From: Brevibacterium sp.
Lineage (GTDB): Bacteria; Actinomycetota; Actinomycetes; Actinomycetales; Brevibacteriaceae
Length of the DNA stretch: 32,589 nucleotides
Direction: 5' to 3'
Assembly: GCA_030457025.1 (NCBI GenBank)
Contig: JAKDSA010000028.1
Span: 1-32,589 of the forward strand
The translations under genes were made by a program, and so were the position numbers. This document shows positions 8,197-15,971 of the stretch, piece by piece (the first letter of the stretch is position 1; each line of letters begins with the position of its first letter). The notes under the pieces are model-generated. The model ran no database searches. It saw only the letters and a program-made list of their open reading frames with translations, and was not told where the DNA came from.

Positions 8197-8998
8197 CAAC
8201 GAGGGTGATGGCGCCAGGCAACGTTGAGATCGTTGCCAGGAGACCGTAGCCGGTCGACGAGGTGACCGCCCATTCGACGGAGCTTGCGAGGCTGCCGGCC
8301 AGAATGCTCACACTGACTTCGCGCACTCCCCAACCGCCGACCCCCAAGGGAATGCTCATCGCTGCGAGGCCGACGACTGCGAGCGCCGGAATGACCGGGC
8401 CGCCGAGCGCGGCCATCGCGGTGAGGTAGAGCCCGAGGAACGATCCGATGGTCACCGCTGCCGTCAGCCACACGATCCCGATCGTCGATGCTGCCATCCC
8501 CCGCATGCCCAGAATGGAGAGGACGCAGGTTGCTGCCGCGACCGCCGCGGCAATCCATGCGAAGCGCGAGGCCACCGGGAGCAGAGTGAACGTGGCCGTG
8601 GCGAAGAGCAGAGTGGTGGCACTCAGACGTTCGGCTCCGACGACGGTCAGCGGGGACAGCCATCGGCGCGGGCCGGAATTGCGATAGGCCGCGACGCGGG
8701 CCATGTCTCCGCCCAACCCGCCAGGCAGGATCATGTTGAGCAGACTGGCAGAATAGCAGTCTGCAAGGGCTCGGCGCGGAGTCACATGAGTTCCGGACTG
8801 CTTCAGCAGCAGAGAGAACCGCATGGCCTGTGCGGCAGTGGCGAGCAGGCCGAGGCCCAGCGAAGCGAGGATCGTCAAGGGGGTGACCACCCGCCCGCCT
8901 TCGAGCAGGGCCTGGATTCCGACGATGCGCACGGTGAGGCCGAGCAGGGCAACGGTGATGAGCAGCATGAGCACCCGCCGCAGCCACATCGTCCTCAT
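8126..8998 (-). CDS. Lysylphosphatidylglycerol-synthase-type transmembrane (flippase-like) protein
   Basis: A 290-residue polytopic membrane protein with about eight hydrophobic segments, and the conserved family blocks LLKQSGTHVTPRRALADC, LLNMILPGGLGGDMARV and GVGGWGVREVSV. These are typical of the LPG_synthase_TM (UPF0104-like) domain. It has no MprF-type aminoacyl-transferase domain, so it would act as a flippase-like or lipid-binding partner. It is the last gene of the five-gene minus-strand operon and overlaps the methyltransferase gene by four bases. Its 3' end runs 71 bases into the convergent GCHII-reductase gene. In the cluster it could move a glycosylated lipid-linked product across the membrane; that role is inferred. 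Confidence 0.82.
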   Translation of the reverse strand: MRTMWLRRVLMLLITVALLGLTVRIVGIQALLEGGRVVTPLTILASLGLGLLATAAQAMRFSLLLKQSGTHVTPRRALADCYSASLLNMILPGGLGGDMARVAAYRNSGPRRWLSPLTVVGAERLSATTLLFATATFTLLPVASRFAWIAAAVAAATCVLSILGMRGMAASTIGIVWLTAAVTIGSFLGLYLTAMAALGGPVIPALAVVGLAAMSIPLGVGGWGVREVSVSILAGSLASSVEWAVTSSTGYGLLATISTLPGAITLVVRLVGRRHYSGESPPRSHRSQAR

Positions 8999-9990
8999 CG
9001 CTTCGGCTCGCCGCTCGGCTGGGCGGGCCGATCGGCACGACCACGGTGGTCTGTGGCGTCGATGAGCACATCAGTGTGGTCGACGACGACGCGCAGCCCA
9101 GCAGCCTGACCCTCCGTGCGACCTGACTGACCGTCTGATCGCGATTCGACATGGTTCAACCGCTCTTTCAGCCACGACCGACCTGCCTCTCGCAGGCCGG
9201 GGTCTTCCTCGATGGCGGCATCAACGCGTTCGGTGAGGAACCGGATGAGGAGTTCCGAGTCTCGTGGTGCTTCAAGATGCCAGGGGGCGGCCGACGTTTC
9301 CACTCGTGCACCGATGTCGCATGCCTCAGCCTCCAGCACCGGCGCCGCCTGCGTGCCGAGCCGTGAATCACGGCGCTGGTGGCGGCCGAATGCCTCGTCG
9401 ATGACTTCGTCATCTGGGTGCGGTGGGCTGAGATGCCACTGGCCGGCGATGCTGAGCAGGAAGATTCCGATTCCGGAGAAGCGGTGCAGAGTCTCGATGA
9501 TTGCCGCCGTGTCATCGCGGGTGAGCACGTCGAGCAGAGCACTGCCGGTGATGAGCAGTTCGCATGGATGAAACGACACGGTGGATGCTGTTCGCGGATC
9601 GGCCCCAGAACCGGCGTTCCCCGCCGACGATGCCGCAGCCAGTGCTTCGGCTGCGATGTCCGGCAGGGACGAGATCGGGGCTGCGACCGTGTGCACTGCG
9701 GTGCCGAACCTGTCAGCGGCGACCTCGAGTGCGGCTTCATCGGCATCGACGAGCACCCACTGCACCCGACGTCCGCGCAGTCGTTCGGTGAGGCGGGCGT
9801 CGAACCACCGCATGGAGTTACCGGTTCCCGCTCCGACGTCGATGACGACCAACGGCCGCTCTGTGTCGACCGTCAGCGCGCGAGTCGCCAGTGACCCGGC
9901 CGCCTCGTCGAGAAGCGGGAGCGCATGCTTTCGCGCTGCATCATCGAAGGGCACCCTCAGGTCCAACCATCCCGGCTCTGCCGCAGTCAT
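8995..9990 (-). CDS. Class I SAM-dependent methyltransferase
   Basis: The Rossmann motif I is VVIDVGAGTGNSM (48-60), followed by the acidic ribose-binding position VDAD (81-84), as in class I SAM methyltransferases. The C-terminal 40 or so residues are polar and probably disordered. The substrate is unknown. It overlaps both neighbours by four bases (glycosyltransferase upstream, flippase-like gene downstream), so it is part of the same translationally coupled operon and probably methylates the compound made or glycosylated by the cluster. A second in-frame region around 130-150 contains a Pro-rich CELLITGSALLDVL block typical of these actinobacterial homologues. Confidence 0.82.
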   Translation of the reverse strand: MTAAEPGWLDLRVPFDDAARKHALPLLDEAAGSLATRALTVDTERPLVVIDVGAGTGNSMRWFDARLTERLRGRRVQWVLVDADEAALEVAADRFGTAVHTVAAPISSLPDIAAEALAAASSAGNAGSGADPRTASTVSFHPCELLITGSALLDVLTRDDTAAIIETLHRFSGIGIFLLSIAGQWHLSPPHPDDEVIDEAFGRHQRRDSRLGTQAAPVLEAEACDIGARVETSAAPWHLEAPRDSELLIRFLTERVDAAIEEDPGLREAGRSWLKERLNHVESRSDGQSGRTEGQAAGLRVVVDHTDVLIDATDHRGRADRPAQPSGEPKR

Positions 9991-10973
9991 GAGACTCTCA
10001 CCTGGCCCTCCAGAACGGCGAGCACGGTGCGCGCCGTGTCATTCCACTCGGGCACAGCCGACTCACGGACTTCACGAGCCGTTGCAGCGAGTTCGGCTCG
10101 GTCAGCCTCGTCGCTCAACCACCGCTCCAGCAAGTCTGCCCAGGCTGAGACGTCCAGCGCCAGTGCACGACCAGCGCCCAGCGCCTCTTGCGCCCCGGTG
10201 CCTGCGGTGACGAAAGAGGGAATGGCTGCAGCGGCGGCTTCGCGCACGACCATTCCTAAGGTCTCTTCCTTCGAAGGCAGGAGCAGCAGGTCCGCGTGCC
10301 GGTAGAGGTCGTCGACGCCATCCTCGTCGAGTTCGCCCACACACTCCACCGAGGTCAGGCCCTCCAGTGCTTCACGAACGCCTTCGGCATAGACGGTGTC
10401 GGTGATGGGGCCGGCGAAGGTGCAGCGCCAGTCGGTGGCACCGCGTCGTCGCAGCTCCTGGAGGACGTGTGCGAGGAACAGCTGGTTCTTGTTGTCCTCC
10501 ATCGCACCCAGGCAGATGAGGTGGGCAGGCGAACCCGGCTGCGCCACGGGGCGCACATGCGTTCCGGGGCGGGCAACCTCGGCGGTGATGTCGTATCTCC
10601 GGGCCACCTCGGCGGCGGCGAAGGCACTCGTCGTGACCACGGCAGATGCTGCCTGCAGACAGTCAGCCTCGCGGCGCTGAGCAGAAGGCCCCTGTGCGAG
10701 CGAATGTTGGAGCATTACTACCGGGCCAGACAACGGTGTGGGAAGGCTGCATCCGATGAGTCCGTCGATGAGGACCGGGCGCTGCGACTCACCCGACTGA
10801 CATTGTGCAACCAGTTGGCGCAGCCTGGCCACATCGTCCTCCGTCGGCTCGGGCCAGGACCCCGGTGCGGTGATGCGCTCGATCCGACCTCCGGCCGCAG
10901 CACTGAGTTCGGAGTTGTAGCGCAGTCCCCCGCTGATGCGTCCGAGGGCCGGTTCGATGAGGGTGAAGGTCAC
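9987..10973 (-). CDS. GT4-type glycosyltransferase
   Basis: A 328-residue GT-B fold enzyme. The N-terminal loop is GRISGGLRYNSE. The C-terminal donor-binding half contains LICLGAMEDNKNQLFL, a VGELDEDGVDDLYRHADLL segment and the GT4 E-x7-E signature in SKEETLGMVVREAAAA. GT4 enzymes use nucleotide sugars with retention of configuration. The acceptor is unknown but should be the product of the neighbouring pterin-type or dehydrogenase genes. Four-base overlaps with the PTPS-like gene (upstream) and the methyltransferase gene (downstream) show tight co-expression. Confidence 0.87.
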   Translation of the reverse strand: MTFTLIEPALGRISGGLRYNSELSAAAGGRIERITAPGSWPEPTEDDVARLRQLVAQCQSGESQRPVLIDGLIGCSLPTPLSGPVVMLQHSLAQGPSAQRREADCLQAASAVVTTSAFAAAEVARRYDITAEVARPGTHVRPVAQPGSPAHLICLGAMEDNKNQLFLAHVLQELRRRGATDWRCTFAGPITDTVYAEGVREALEGLTSVECVGELDEDGVDDLYRHADLLLLPSKEETLGMVVREAAAAAIPSFVTAGTGAQEALGAGRALALDVSAWADLLERWLSDEADRAELAATAREVRESAVPEWNDTARTVLAVLEGQVRVS

Positions 10974-11353
10974 GGCCGATTCGCAACGGTATAGGACACT
11001 GCGGCGCGAGGATTCTCGCGGAGGTGGACCGCGATCCCGATGTCGGGACGGTCCTCGAGGGAACCGGAGAGGCGGGTGCCGATGTATTCGGCGATGGCCT
11101 CGCTCGTCGAGAAGCGGCCCGCGAAATCGGGATGCTCATCGAGGTTCGCATACTGCAGCGGTGTCAGGGCGTCGTCGAGCAGCGCCAGAGCCTCACCGAT
11201 GTCGAGGACGACGGCATGCTCGTCGAGCTCGGCCCGGGTGAACGTCACCTCGACGGCGAGGGTGGCACCGTGGAGAGACTGCGCGGGCCCGAAGAATTCG
11301 TGCGGCAGACTGTGGGCGATCATGACGTGGTCGTTGACGCTGAGGCTGAACAT
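10970..11353 (-). CDS. Divergent 6-pyruvoyl-tetrahydropterin synthase / QueD homologue
   Basis: A 127-residue T-fold protein, about the length of QueD. It aligns with the family through MIAHSLPHEFFGPAQSLHGA, VVLDIGEA, LDEHPDF, FSTSEAIAEYI and a C-terminal LREN. The zinc site keeps His14 and His28, but the third ligand is Ala30 (HGA instead of HGH). The catalytic Cys four residues before the HGH block in QueD is not found, the segment there being GPAQS. The LDHH motif is changed to LDEH. It is therefore probably not a standard PTPS or carboxy-tetrahydropterin synthase. I recall similar HGAT-type paralogues in Streptomyces clusters, so this looks like an actinobacterial subfamily rather than decay. 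It abuts the dehydrogenase gene (TGAATG) and overlaps the glycosyltransferase gene. Confidence 0.8.
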   Translation of the reverse strand: MFSLSVNDHVMIAHSLPHEFFGPAQSLHGATLAVEVTFTRAELDEHAVVLDIGEALALLDDALTPLQYANLDEHPDFAGRFSTSEAIAEYIGTRLSGSLEDRPDIGIAVHLRENPRAAVSYTVANRP

Positions 11354-12370
11354 TCAGGACCCTTCTTCGTAGTCGAGCACATGGCACAGGGTGGCTGCCG
11401 CGGTCGCCGTATCGCTGCTGAGTTCGTCCATCAGCCACGGCAGGTCCTGCCACCCGGATACCCCGGTGATGAGGGCGTCGAAACGATCATCGTGGAGCGC
11501 AGTCAGTGCCGCACGCAGTCGGTCGCTGCGAGTCCTGCGCGCGCGGTGTCCGGCCGGAACCCGACCCACTTGGCTGGCGACGATCGAAAGGCGCCTGGCG
11601 TGGAAGTCGGCACCGAGTGCCACCCTGGGCTCCGTGTCCCCGTACCACGAGGCTTCGACGACGGTCCCGTCATCGCCGGTGATCTCGAGGGCCCGCGCCA
11701 GCCCGCCTTCGCCTCCTGAGGTGTGGATGGCGATGTCACAGTCATCACCGGCGTCCTCGGGAGTCAGGGCAGTCAGGCCCAGGCTGGTCAGGAGGGTGCG
11801 CCGTTCGGGGTTGGTCTCGATGATTTCGAGGCGATCGAGTGGAAGATGCGAAGCCAGCAGCGCGGTGGCGGTTCCGATCATGCCCGCGCCGATGATCGCC
11901 ACCCGGTCACCGTAGTGCGGGGGTGACTGCCAGAGGATGTTGAGACCGGTTTCTGCGGCTCCGGCCAGCAGCGCCCGATGGTCGGAGATGCTCTCGGGGA
12001 TCGGATGGACATCGTCGGGGGTCACCAGGTGATGGCTGTGGTGGGGCAGCAGTCCGAAGACGCGTGTTCCGGTCCATGCTGCCGGGCCTTCGTCGACGAC
12101 GCCGACAGCGAGATATCCGTAGGAGACCGGATGGGGGAAATCGCCCATTTGGTGCGGGGCGGCCATGAGATCGGCGACTCGCGGTGGCACCCGACCGGTA
12201 TGGACGAGGGTTTCGGTCCCCTTCGACACCGCTGAGGAGGTCGTGCGTACCCGCATCATCTGCCCCGCGTCGACACCTGACTCAGTACCTGGGTCGGCAC
12301 CTGCGTGAGGGGTCGACACCTCCGTCCAACGTCCCTGTCGGTGGGCCTCGGTCCAGTACTGCCAAGCCAT
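11354..12370 (-). CDS. MDR-family (zinc-type) dehydrogenase, BchC-like
   Basis: A 338-residue medium-chain dehydrogenase/reductase. The N-terminal catalytic half contains SAVSKGTETLVHTGRVP and SYGYLAVGVV, similar to BchC-type oxidoreductases. The Rossmann segment is VAIIGAGMIGTATALL, ending in an acidic IIETN that suggests NAD(H). The classical catalytic-zinc Cys near residue 45 is not present at the GTET motif, and no four-Cys structural zinc lobe is visible. It is the first gene of the operon, starts from an apparent leaderless promoter, and its TGA abuts the ATG of the PTPS-like gene. It probably oxidises or reduces an alcohol or carbonyl on the cluster's intermediate. Confidence 0.82.
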   Translation of the reverse strand: MAWQYWTEAHRQGRWTEVSTPHAGADPGTESGVDAGQMMRVRTTSSAVSKGTETLVHTGRVPPRVADLMAAPHQMGDFPHPVSYGYLAVGVVDEGPAAWTGTRVFGLLPHHSHHLVTPDDVHPIPESISDHRALLAGAAETGLNILWQSPPHYGDRVAIIGAGMIGTATALLASHLPLDRLEIIETNPERRTLLTSLGLTALTPEDAGDDCDIAIHTSGGEGGLARALEITGDDGTVVEASWYGDTEPRVALGADFHARRLSIVASQVGRVPAGHRARRTRSDRLRAALTALHDDRFDALITGVSGWQDLPWLMDELSSDTATAAATLCHVLDYEEGS

Positions 12371-12382
12371 ACGAGCATCCTA
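12371..12382 (-). promoter_or_regulatory. Leaderless promoter of the five-gene pterin-like operon
   Basis: On the complement, TAGGAT (12377-12382) is followed by six bases and then the ATG of the dehydrogenase gene. No Shine-Dalgarno is present. The -35 is not convincing. Confidence 0.55.
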
Positions 12383-12706
12383 ACAGTGCAGGTGAGCCGA
12401 TCATCGGGTCGAGCTGCACGCCAACGCAGAGCATCGATTCACTCAGGCTTTCGGAGACTGGAGCTGGTGCCCCAACCCGGGCGGGCGGATTCACCATTGT
12501 CATTGGGGTCATCGAGCGCGACGGCGGCACTCTCTACTGCACCTCGCTCTTCCTCACGGCCGCGGAGCGCTACCTGTGGGGTCGCGGCGACGGACCGACC
12601 TTGGACAACGTCGAGACTCGTCCCGCCCTTGGGCGAAGCTGTGGAAGCACACCACCTACGGCCTATGATCAATCGCGATCGCCCTCGCAAGAGCAGGACC
12701 GGTTCG
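12383..12706. other. 324-base intergenic stretch with no recognisable gene
   Basis: Open frames cross this region on both strands, but none shows family-like motifs or a ribosome-binding site. It lies upstream of the pterin-like operon and downstream of the cardiolipin-synthase-like gene, so it may hold upstream regulatory sites or a decayed gene. I see no hairpin with a T-tract. Confidence 0.5.
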
Positions 12707-13963
12707 TCACAGGAAAGGGCGCATGGGCCGCAGCGCCCACTCGGCGACCTGGGCCACCGGGTGGCGGTCCAGGAAATCCTGCCCGAGCTCCTGGCTGTGC
12801 TCGGCGTCGCTGAGGAACGCCTTCTCCATCTCCGCCGCGAAGTCAGGATCGATGATCTCGACATTGGTCTCGTAGTTGAATGACAGCGAGAGCCGATCGA
12901 TGTTCGCGGTGCCGATCGTTGACCATGTGCCGTCGACCGTGGCGATCTTCGAGTGGATCATGGCTGCGGTGTAGAGCAGAACGGTGACGTCGGAGCGCAG
13001 CATCTGTTCGAAGTAGCCCCGTGAGAGATAGTCGCCGAGGATGTGGTTGGATTCCTGCGGTACCATGATCCGCACGTCCACGCCGCGGGCGGCCGCGTCG
13101 ATGAGCGCCTTGAGGAGCTGCTGGTCGGGGATGAAGTACGGGGTGGTCAGCCAGATGCGGTTCTGTGCACGTTCGAAAGCGTTGATATACATCGAGCGAA
13201 TCTGATAGACGAGCTGGATCGGCAGGTTGGCCGAGACGCGCAGCTTCGACTCCCAGATCTGAGGCGCGACCCACGGTATCTGTTCATCGGGTGTGTGGAA
13301 TTCGTTCCACACTTGGGCGACCGACTGGCGCAGCCCCCAGGTGCCGGGCCCATCGGCCTTCAAATGGGTGTCTCTCCAGTGGCGGGCGTAGAGGGAGCCG
13401 ATGTTGAAGCCGCCGACGAAGGCGACGTCGTTGTCGATGATGAGGATCTTGGAGTGGTTGAACCCGGAGTAGCGCAGTGGTCCCTTCCAGAATTTCCGGG
13501 CCACTGTCGGCACTCGCAGGACCTTGATGGTCTCATCGAGCTGGTCGTAGAAGGACCTGGGTGTGCTCAGGTTGGCGAATCCGTCGTAGATCAGGTGAAT
13601 GTCGACACCGCGGTGTGCTGCGGCGTTGAAGGCGTCGATGAACTTCTGGCCCATCTCGTCGTTCTTCCAGATGAAGGTCTCCATCTGAATCGACTCACTT
13701 GCGGATCCGATCTCGTCGAGCATGTCGTCATACAGTGTCGCCCCGTCGGTGTAGATGCTCAGCTGGGAGTCTTCGACGTGGGCGTGGAAGGTCCCCGGAC
13801 GTGGCGCCGTCCGATGTTTGCGGCCACGTTTCTGCACCAGGTCGATCGCCAATGAAGCCCCCACTGTGAGCGGGACCGCGCAGGCGAGCCCGGCGGCGGC
13901 CCATGGTGCGATGGCGCGGAGGCGATCGAGGCCCTGACGGAGATTGCGCGGAATGGCTCCCAT
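12707..13963 (-). CDS. Phospholipase D-superfamily protein, cardiolipin synthase-like
   Basis: A 418-residue protein with one N-terminal hydrophobic segment (about 19-41) and two HKD active-site motifs. The first is HSKILIID with His170, Lys172 and Asp177, followed by GGFNIG. The second is IHSKIATVD near residue 345, followed by IGTANID. Two HKD motifs in one chain are typical of bacterial cardiolipin synthases (phosphatidyl transfer between two phosphatidylglycerols, or PG and PE, at the membrane). It is somewhat shorter than the usual 480 residues because only one N-terminal membrane segment is visible. It is transcribed singly, divergent from the Dps gene. Confidence 0.87.
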   Translation of the reverse strand: MGAIPRNLRQGLDRLRAIAPWAAAGLACAVPLTVGASLAIDLVQKRGRKHRTAPRPGTFHAHVEDSQLSIYTDGATLYDDMLDEIGSASESIQMETFIWKNDEMGQKFIDAFNAAAHRGVDIHLIYDGFANLSTPRSFYDQLDETIKVLRVPTVARKFWKGPLRYSGFNHSKILIIDNDVAFVGGFNIGSLYARHWRDTHLKADGPGTWGLRQSVAQVWNEFHTPDEQIPWVAPQIWESKLRVSANLPIQLVYQIRSMYINAFERAQNRIWLTTPYFIPDQQLLKALIDAAARGVDVRIMVPQESNHILGDYLSRGYFEQMLRSDVTVLLYTAAMIHSKIATVDGTWSTIGTANIDRLSLSFNYETNVEIIDPDFAAEMEKAFLSDAEHSQELGQDFLDRHPVAQVAEWALRPMRPFL

Positions 13964-13977
13964 AACTGTTCAGTGTA
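13964..13977 (-). promoter_or_regulatory. Near-leaderless promoter of the cardiolipin-synthase-like gene
   Basis: On the complement, TACACT (13972-13977) lies 8 bases before the ATG, so any leader would be at most one or two bases. There is no Shine-Dalgarno. Confidence 0.5.
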
Positions 13978-14000
13978 TCGGCCACCAGACGGCGGCAACG

Positions 14001-14030
14001 TTGACCTCATACCCAAGATTGAGGTCTATT
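14001..14030 (+). promoter_or_regulatory. Dps promoter overlapped by an inverted repeat
   Basis: TTGACC (14001-14006) can serve as a -35, with TCTATT (14025-14030) as a -10 at 18-base spacing. An exact inverted repeat GACCTCA-N10-TGAGGTC (14003-14026) covers the spacer. A regulator bound there would block RNA polymerase, as expected for a stress- or iron-regulated dps gene. The dyad does not look like a DtxR/IdeR box. Confidence 0.5.
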
Positions 14031-14088
14031 GTCGGCAGGAGGTGCCCATATACGGCACATCGTTGCACTGCTTTAGGAGGAACGAATC

Positions 14089-14616
14089 ATGGCTGAATCA
14101 GTCAAGGTACCCCAGCCGGCCGGAACGAAGACCACGGGCGCGGAGAACGCGGAGCACGGCTTCACTGCGTCCCCGGCTCTGGCCAAGAATATGCAGTCCG
14201 TCCTCGTCGATTTCATTGCTCTGCAGTTGGTCGGCAAGCAGGCCCACTGGAACATCGTCGGCCCCAACTTCCGCGATCTGCACCTGAACCTCGACGAGGT
14301 CGTGGCCATCGCCCGCACCGGCTCGGACAGCATCGCCGAGCGCATGAGGGCCCTGCACGCCACAGCGGACGGTCGCCCCAGCGTTGTCGCCGAGCAGTCG
14401 TCCCTGCCGGAGTTCCCAGCCGGCGAGATCACGACCCATGACGCCATCGATCTCAGCGTGCGCGCCGTCGAAGCCACGGTCGCGACCATGCGCAAGGTCC
14501 ATGACGAAGTCGATGCCGCCGACCCGACCACGGCCGACATCTTCCATGAGTTCATCTCGCAGCTGGAGCAGCAGGCGTGGTTCCTCAGCGCCGAGACCCG
14601 CACCCCGTCGAACTGA
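14089..14616 (+). CDS. dps: Dps family DNA-protection / mini-ferritin protein
   Basis: A 175-residue four-helix ferritin-like protein. The Dps ferroxidase signature is present: QLVGKQAHWNIVGPNFRDLH with the metal-binding His, and HLNLDEVV with the conserved Asp, ending in a typical EQQAWFLSA helix. Dps dodecamers oxidise and store iron using peroxide and coat DNA in starvation. The N-terminal 25 residues are polar with Lys and Pro and could bind DNA. A strong AGGAGG (14075-14080) sits 8 bases before the ATG, so this gene differs from its many leaderless neighbours. A long hairpin follows the stop. Confidence 0.93.
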   Translation: MAESVKVPQPAGTKTTGAENAEHGFTASPALAKNMQSVLVDFIALQLVGKQAHWNIVGPNFRDLHLNLDEVVAIARTGSDSIAERMRALHATADGRPSVVAEQSSLPEFPAGEITTHDAIDLSVRAVEATVATMRKVHDEVDAADPTTADIFHEFISQLEQQAWFLSAETRTPSN

Positions 14617-14621
14617 CCTGA

Positions 14622-14694
14622 GGAACCGTCCCTGTGACGGTCCTTTGAAAAGCCACCGGTGACCACGTCGTACAGACATGATCGCCGGTGGCTT
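14622..14694. terminator. Double hairpin between dps and the convergent HD-domain gene
   Basis: The first hairpin has arms ACCGTC and GACGGT (14625-14641) and is followed by CCTTT. The second has an exact 10-base stem AAGCCACCGG / CCGGTGGCTT (14650-14659 and 14685-14694) around a 25-base loop, with A residues on the left side and CTT on the right. Together they can terminate both convergent transcripts. Confidence 0.65.
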
Positions 14695-14727
14695 CTCCGT
14701 GTCACGCACCCATTTGAGGCAACCGCA

Positions 14728-15357
14728 CTACTCCGAGCGTGTTCCCTCAAACGGGTGCTTGAGCATCTTCTGCTCGAGGCCGCTATCGACAATGCGCTGA
14801 GCAGCGGTCGAGGGTTTGCGTTCGGCTTGGGCGCTCACGCAGGCGGTGAACTCGTGAGCAACTGGCAGGCGCGGATATTTCTTGAGGACCTCGTTGACGA
14901 AGCTCGAGGGCAGGTCCCCCGATCGGGCGCCGGTGATATCGAGAGCCGTGCCAGCCTCGAGCAAATACCCTTCGAGGTCGGTCGACGGGTCCACGGCTGC
15001 CCAGTTGTGCCGGATAATGACATCTTTGGCGCGTACACGCCGATCTCTGGGCCATCCGGCTCCTGTCGCCAGCGCAACGGCGATGTGACCGCCGGCTTCC
15101 TCGTACGACAAAGTGTGGTTGTCGAATGGCTCGGCGATTCCGATGTCATGAAGCAGCGCGGCTACATAGAGAAGCTCGTCGTCGAAGGTGGACCGACTTT
15201 CCATTGCGGCAAAGCCACGCGCCCAGTGCCATGACCGCAACACATGGTTGAGCAACGCAGGCGAGTGATAGTCAGTCGCCAGTTCGTATGCTGCGATTGA
15301 CGCCCGGCTGTCAGGGGCTTTGAGATCGCGCAACTGCAGGTGCGAGCTCGTTGTCAT
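14728..15357 (-). CDS. HD-domain protein (metal-dependent phosphohydrolase/hydratase superfamily)
   Basis: About 209 residues from ATG 15357 (MTTSSHLQL). The HD pattern is visible: a His in LNHVLRSWHWARG, LLHDIG with the adjacent His-Asp pair, IIRHNW, and a downstream Asp in LDITGARSGDLP. The arrangement resembles cyanamide-hydratase-like and related HD proteins that hydrolyse or hydrate small molecules. The true substrate is unknown. An upstream GTG-type start near 15432 would overlap the NTF2-like gene and adds residues with no visible conservation, so the shorter protein is preferred. It follows the NTF2-like gene by 71 bases on the same strand and is probably in its operon. Confidence 0.78.
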   Translation of the reverse strand: MTTSSHLQLRDLKAPDSRASIAAYELATDYHSPALLNHVLRSWHWARGFAAMESRSTFDDELLYVAALLHDIGIAEPFDNHTLSYEEAGGHIAVALATGAGWPRDRRVRAKDVIIRHNWAAVDPSTDLEGYLLEAGTALDITGARSGDLPSSFVNEVLKKYPRLPVAHEFTACVSAQAERKPSTAAQRIVDSGLEQKMLKHPFEGTRSE

Positions 15358-15428
15358 CAGTTTCGTCCGTCTCTCTTCTTTCGTTGCACCGCATGACGTT
15401 GCTGCACCACCGCCGAGGTGGCCCGCCG

Positions 15429-15890
15429 TCACCGCAGATCGATGTCCATTCCGTGCTCCTCGGTGGGGCGCGGACCGACGATGCGGCGCTGCGCCTCGGT
15501 GATGGTGACGTCATTGATACTCGCCTCCCGACGTGACATGAGACCGTCGGCGGTGAATTCCCACAGCTCGTTGCCGTAGCTGCGCCACCATTGGCCCGCA
15601 GCGTCGTGCCATTCGTACTGGAAACGCACAGCGATGCGGTCGTCGCTGAATGACCACAGGGTCTTGCGCAGCGCATAGTCGAGTTCGCGCTCCCACTTCC
15701 TGGTCAAGAATGCGATGATCTCCTCACGACCGGAGAGGAACTCGTCGCGATTGCGCCACACCGAATCCGGGGTGTACGCGAGGGAGACCTTCTGCGGATC
15801 GCGGGAGTTCCACGCATCCTCAGCACCCTGGACCTTCTGTGCGGCGGTCTCGGCAGTGAACGGCGGGAAAGGCGGGCGCGCCTGGGACAT
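15429..15890 (-). CDS. NTF2-like (SnoaL/DUF1348-type) protein
   Basis: About 153 residues from ATG 15890, preceded by GAGAGGAATCATC. The sequence contains [19 protein letters not shown], the [19 protein letters not shown] block, FQYEWHD and YGNELWEF, characteristic of the DUF1348 branch of the NTF2-like cone fold. Members are small dimeric proteins of unknown substrate, sometimes stress-induced. An upstream start near 15917 is possible, but the good ribosome-binding site favours 15890. It is divergent from the decayed TM2/Ltp gene and is followed by the HD-domain gene. Confidence 0.82.
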   Translation of the reverse strand: MSQARPPFPPFTAETAAQKVQGAEDAWNSRDPQKVSLAYTPDSVWRNRDEFLSGREEIIAFLTRKWERELDYALRKTLWSFSDDRIAVRFQYEWHDAAGQWWRSYGNELWEFTADGLMSRREASINDVTITEAQRRIVGPRPTEEHGMDIDLR

Positions 15891-15971
15891 GATGATTCCT
15901 CTCGGTTCGGGTGACAACGGGAGTCACTAGCCACCTTAGACCCGCCCTGAGAAGGACGTGGAGCAGGGCAG

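Noticed and set aside
8163..9152. A 329-residue minus-strand open frame over the flippase-like and methyltransferase genes
   Set aside because: Composition is Arg/His/Pro-rich with no motif; it is a high-GC shadow of the two overlapping real genes.
12184..12883. Open frames of about 190-210 residues across the 12.4-12.7 kb gap
   Set aside because: They run antisense through parts of the dehydrogenase and PLD genes, have no recognisable motif and no start signal.
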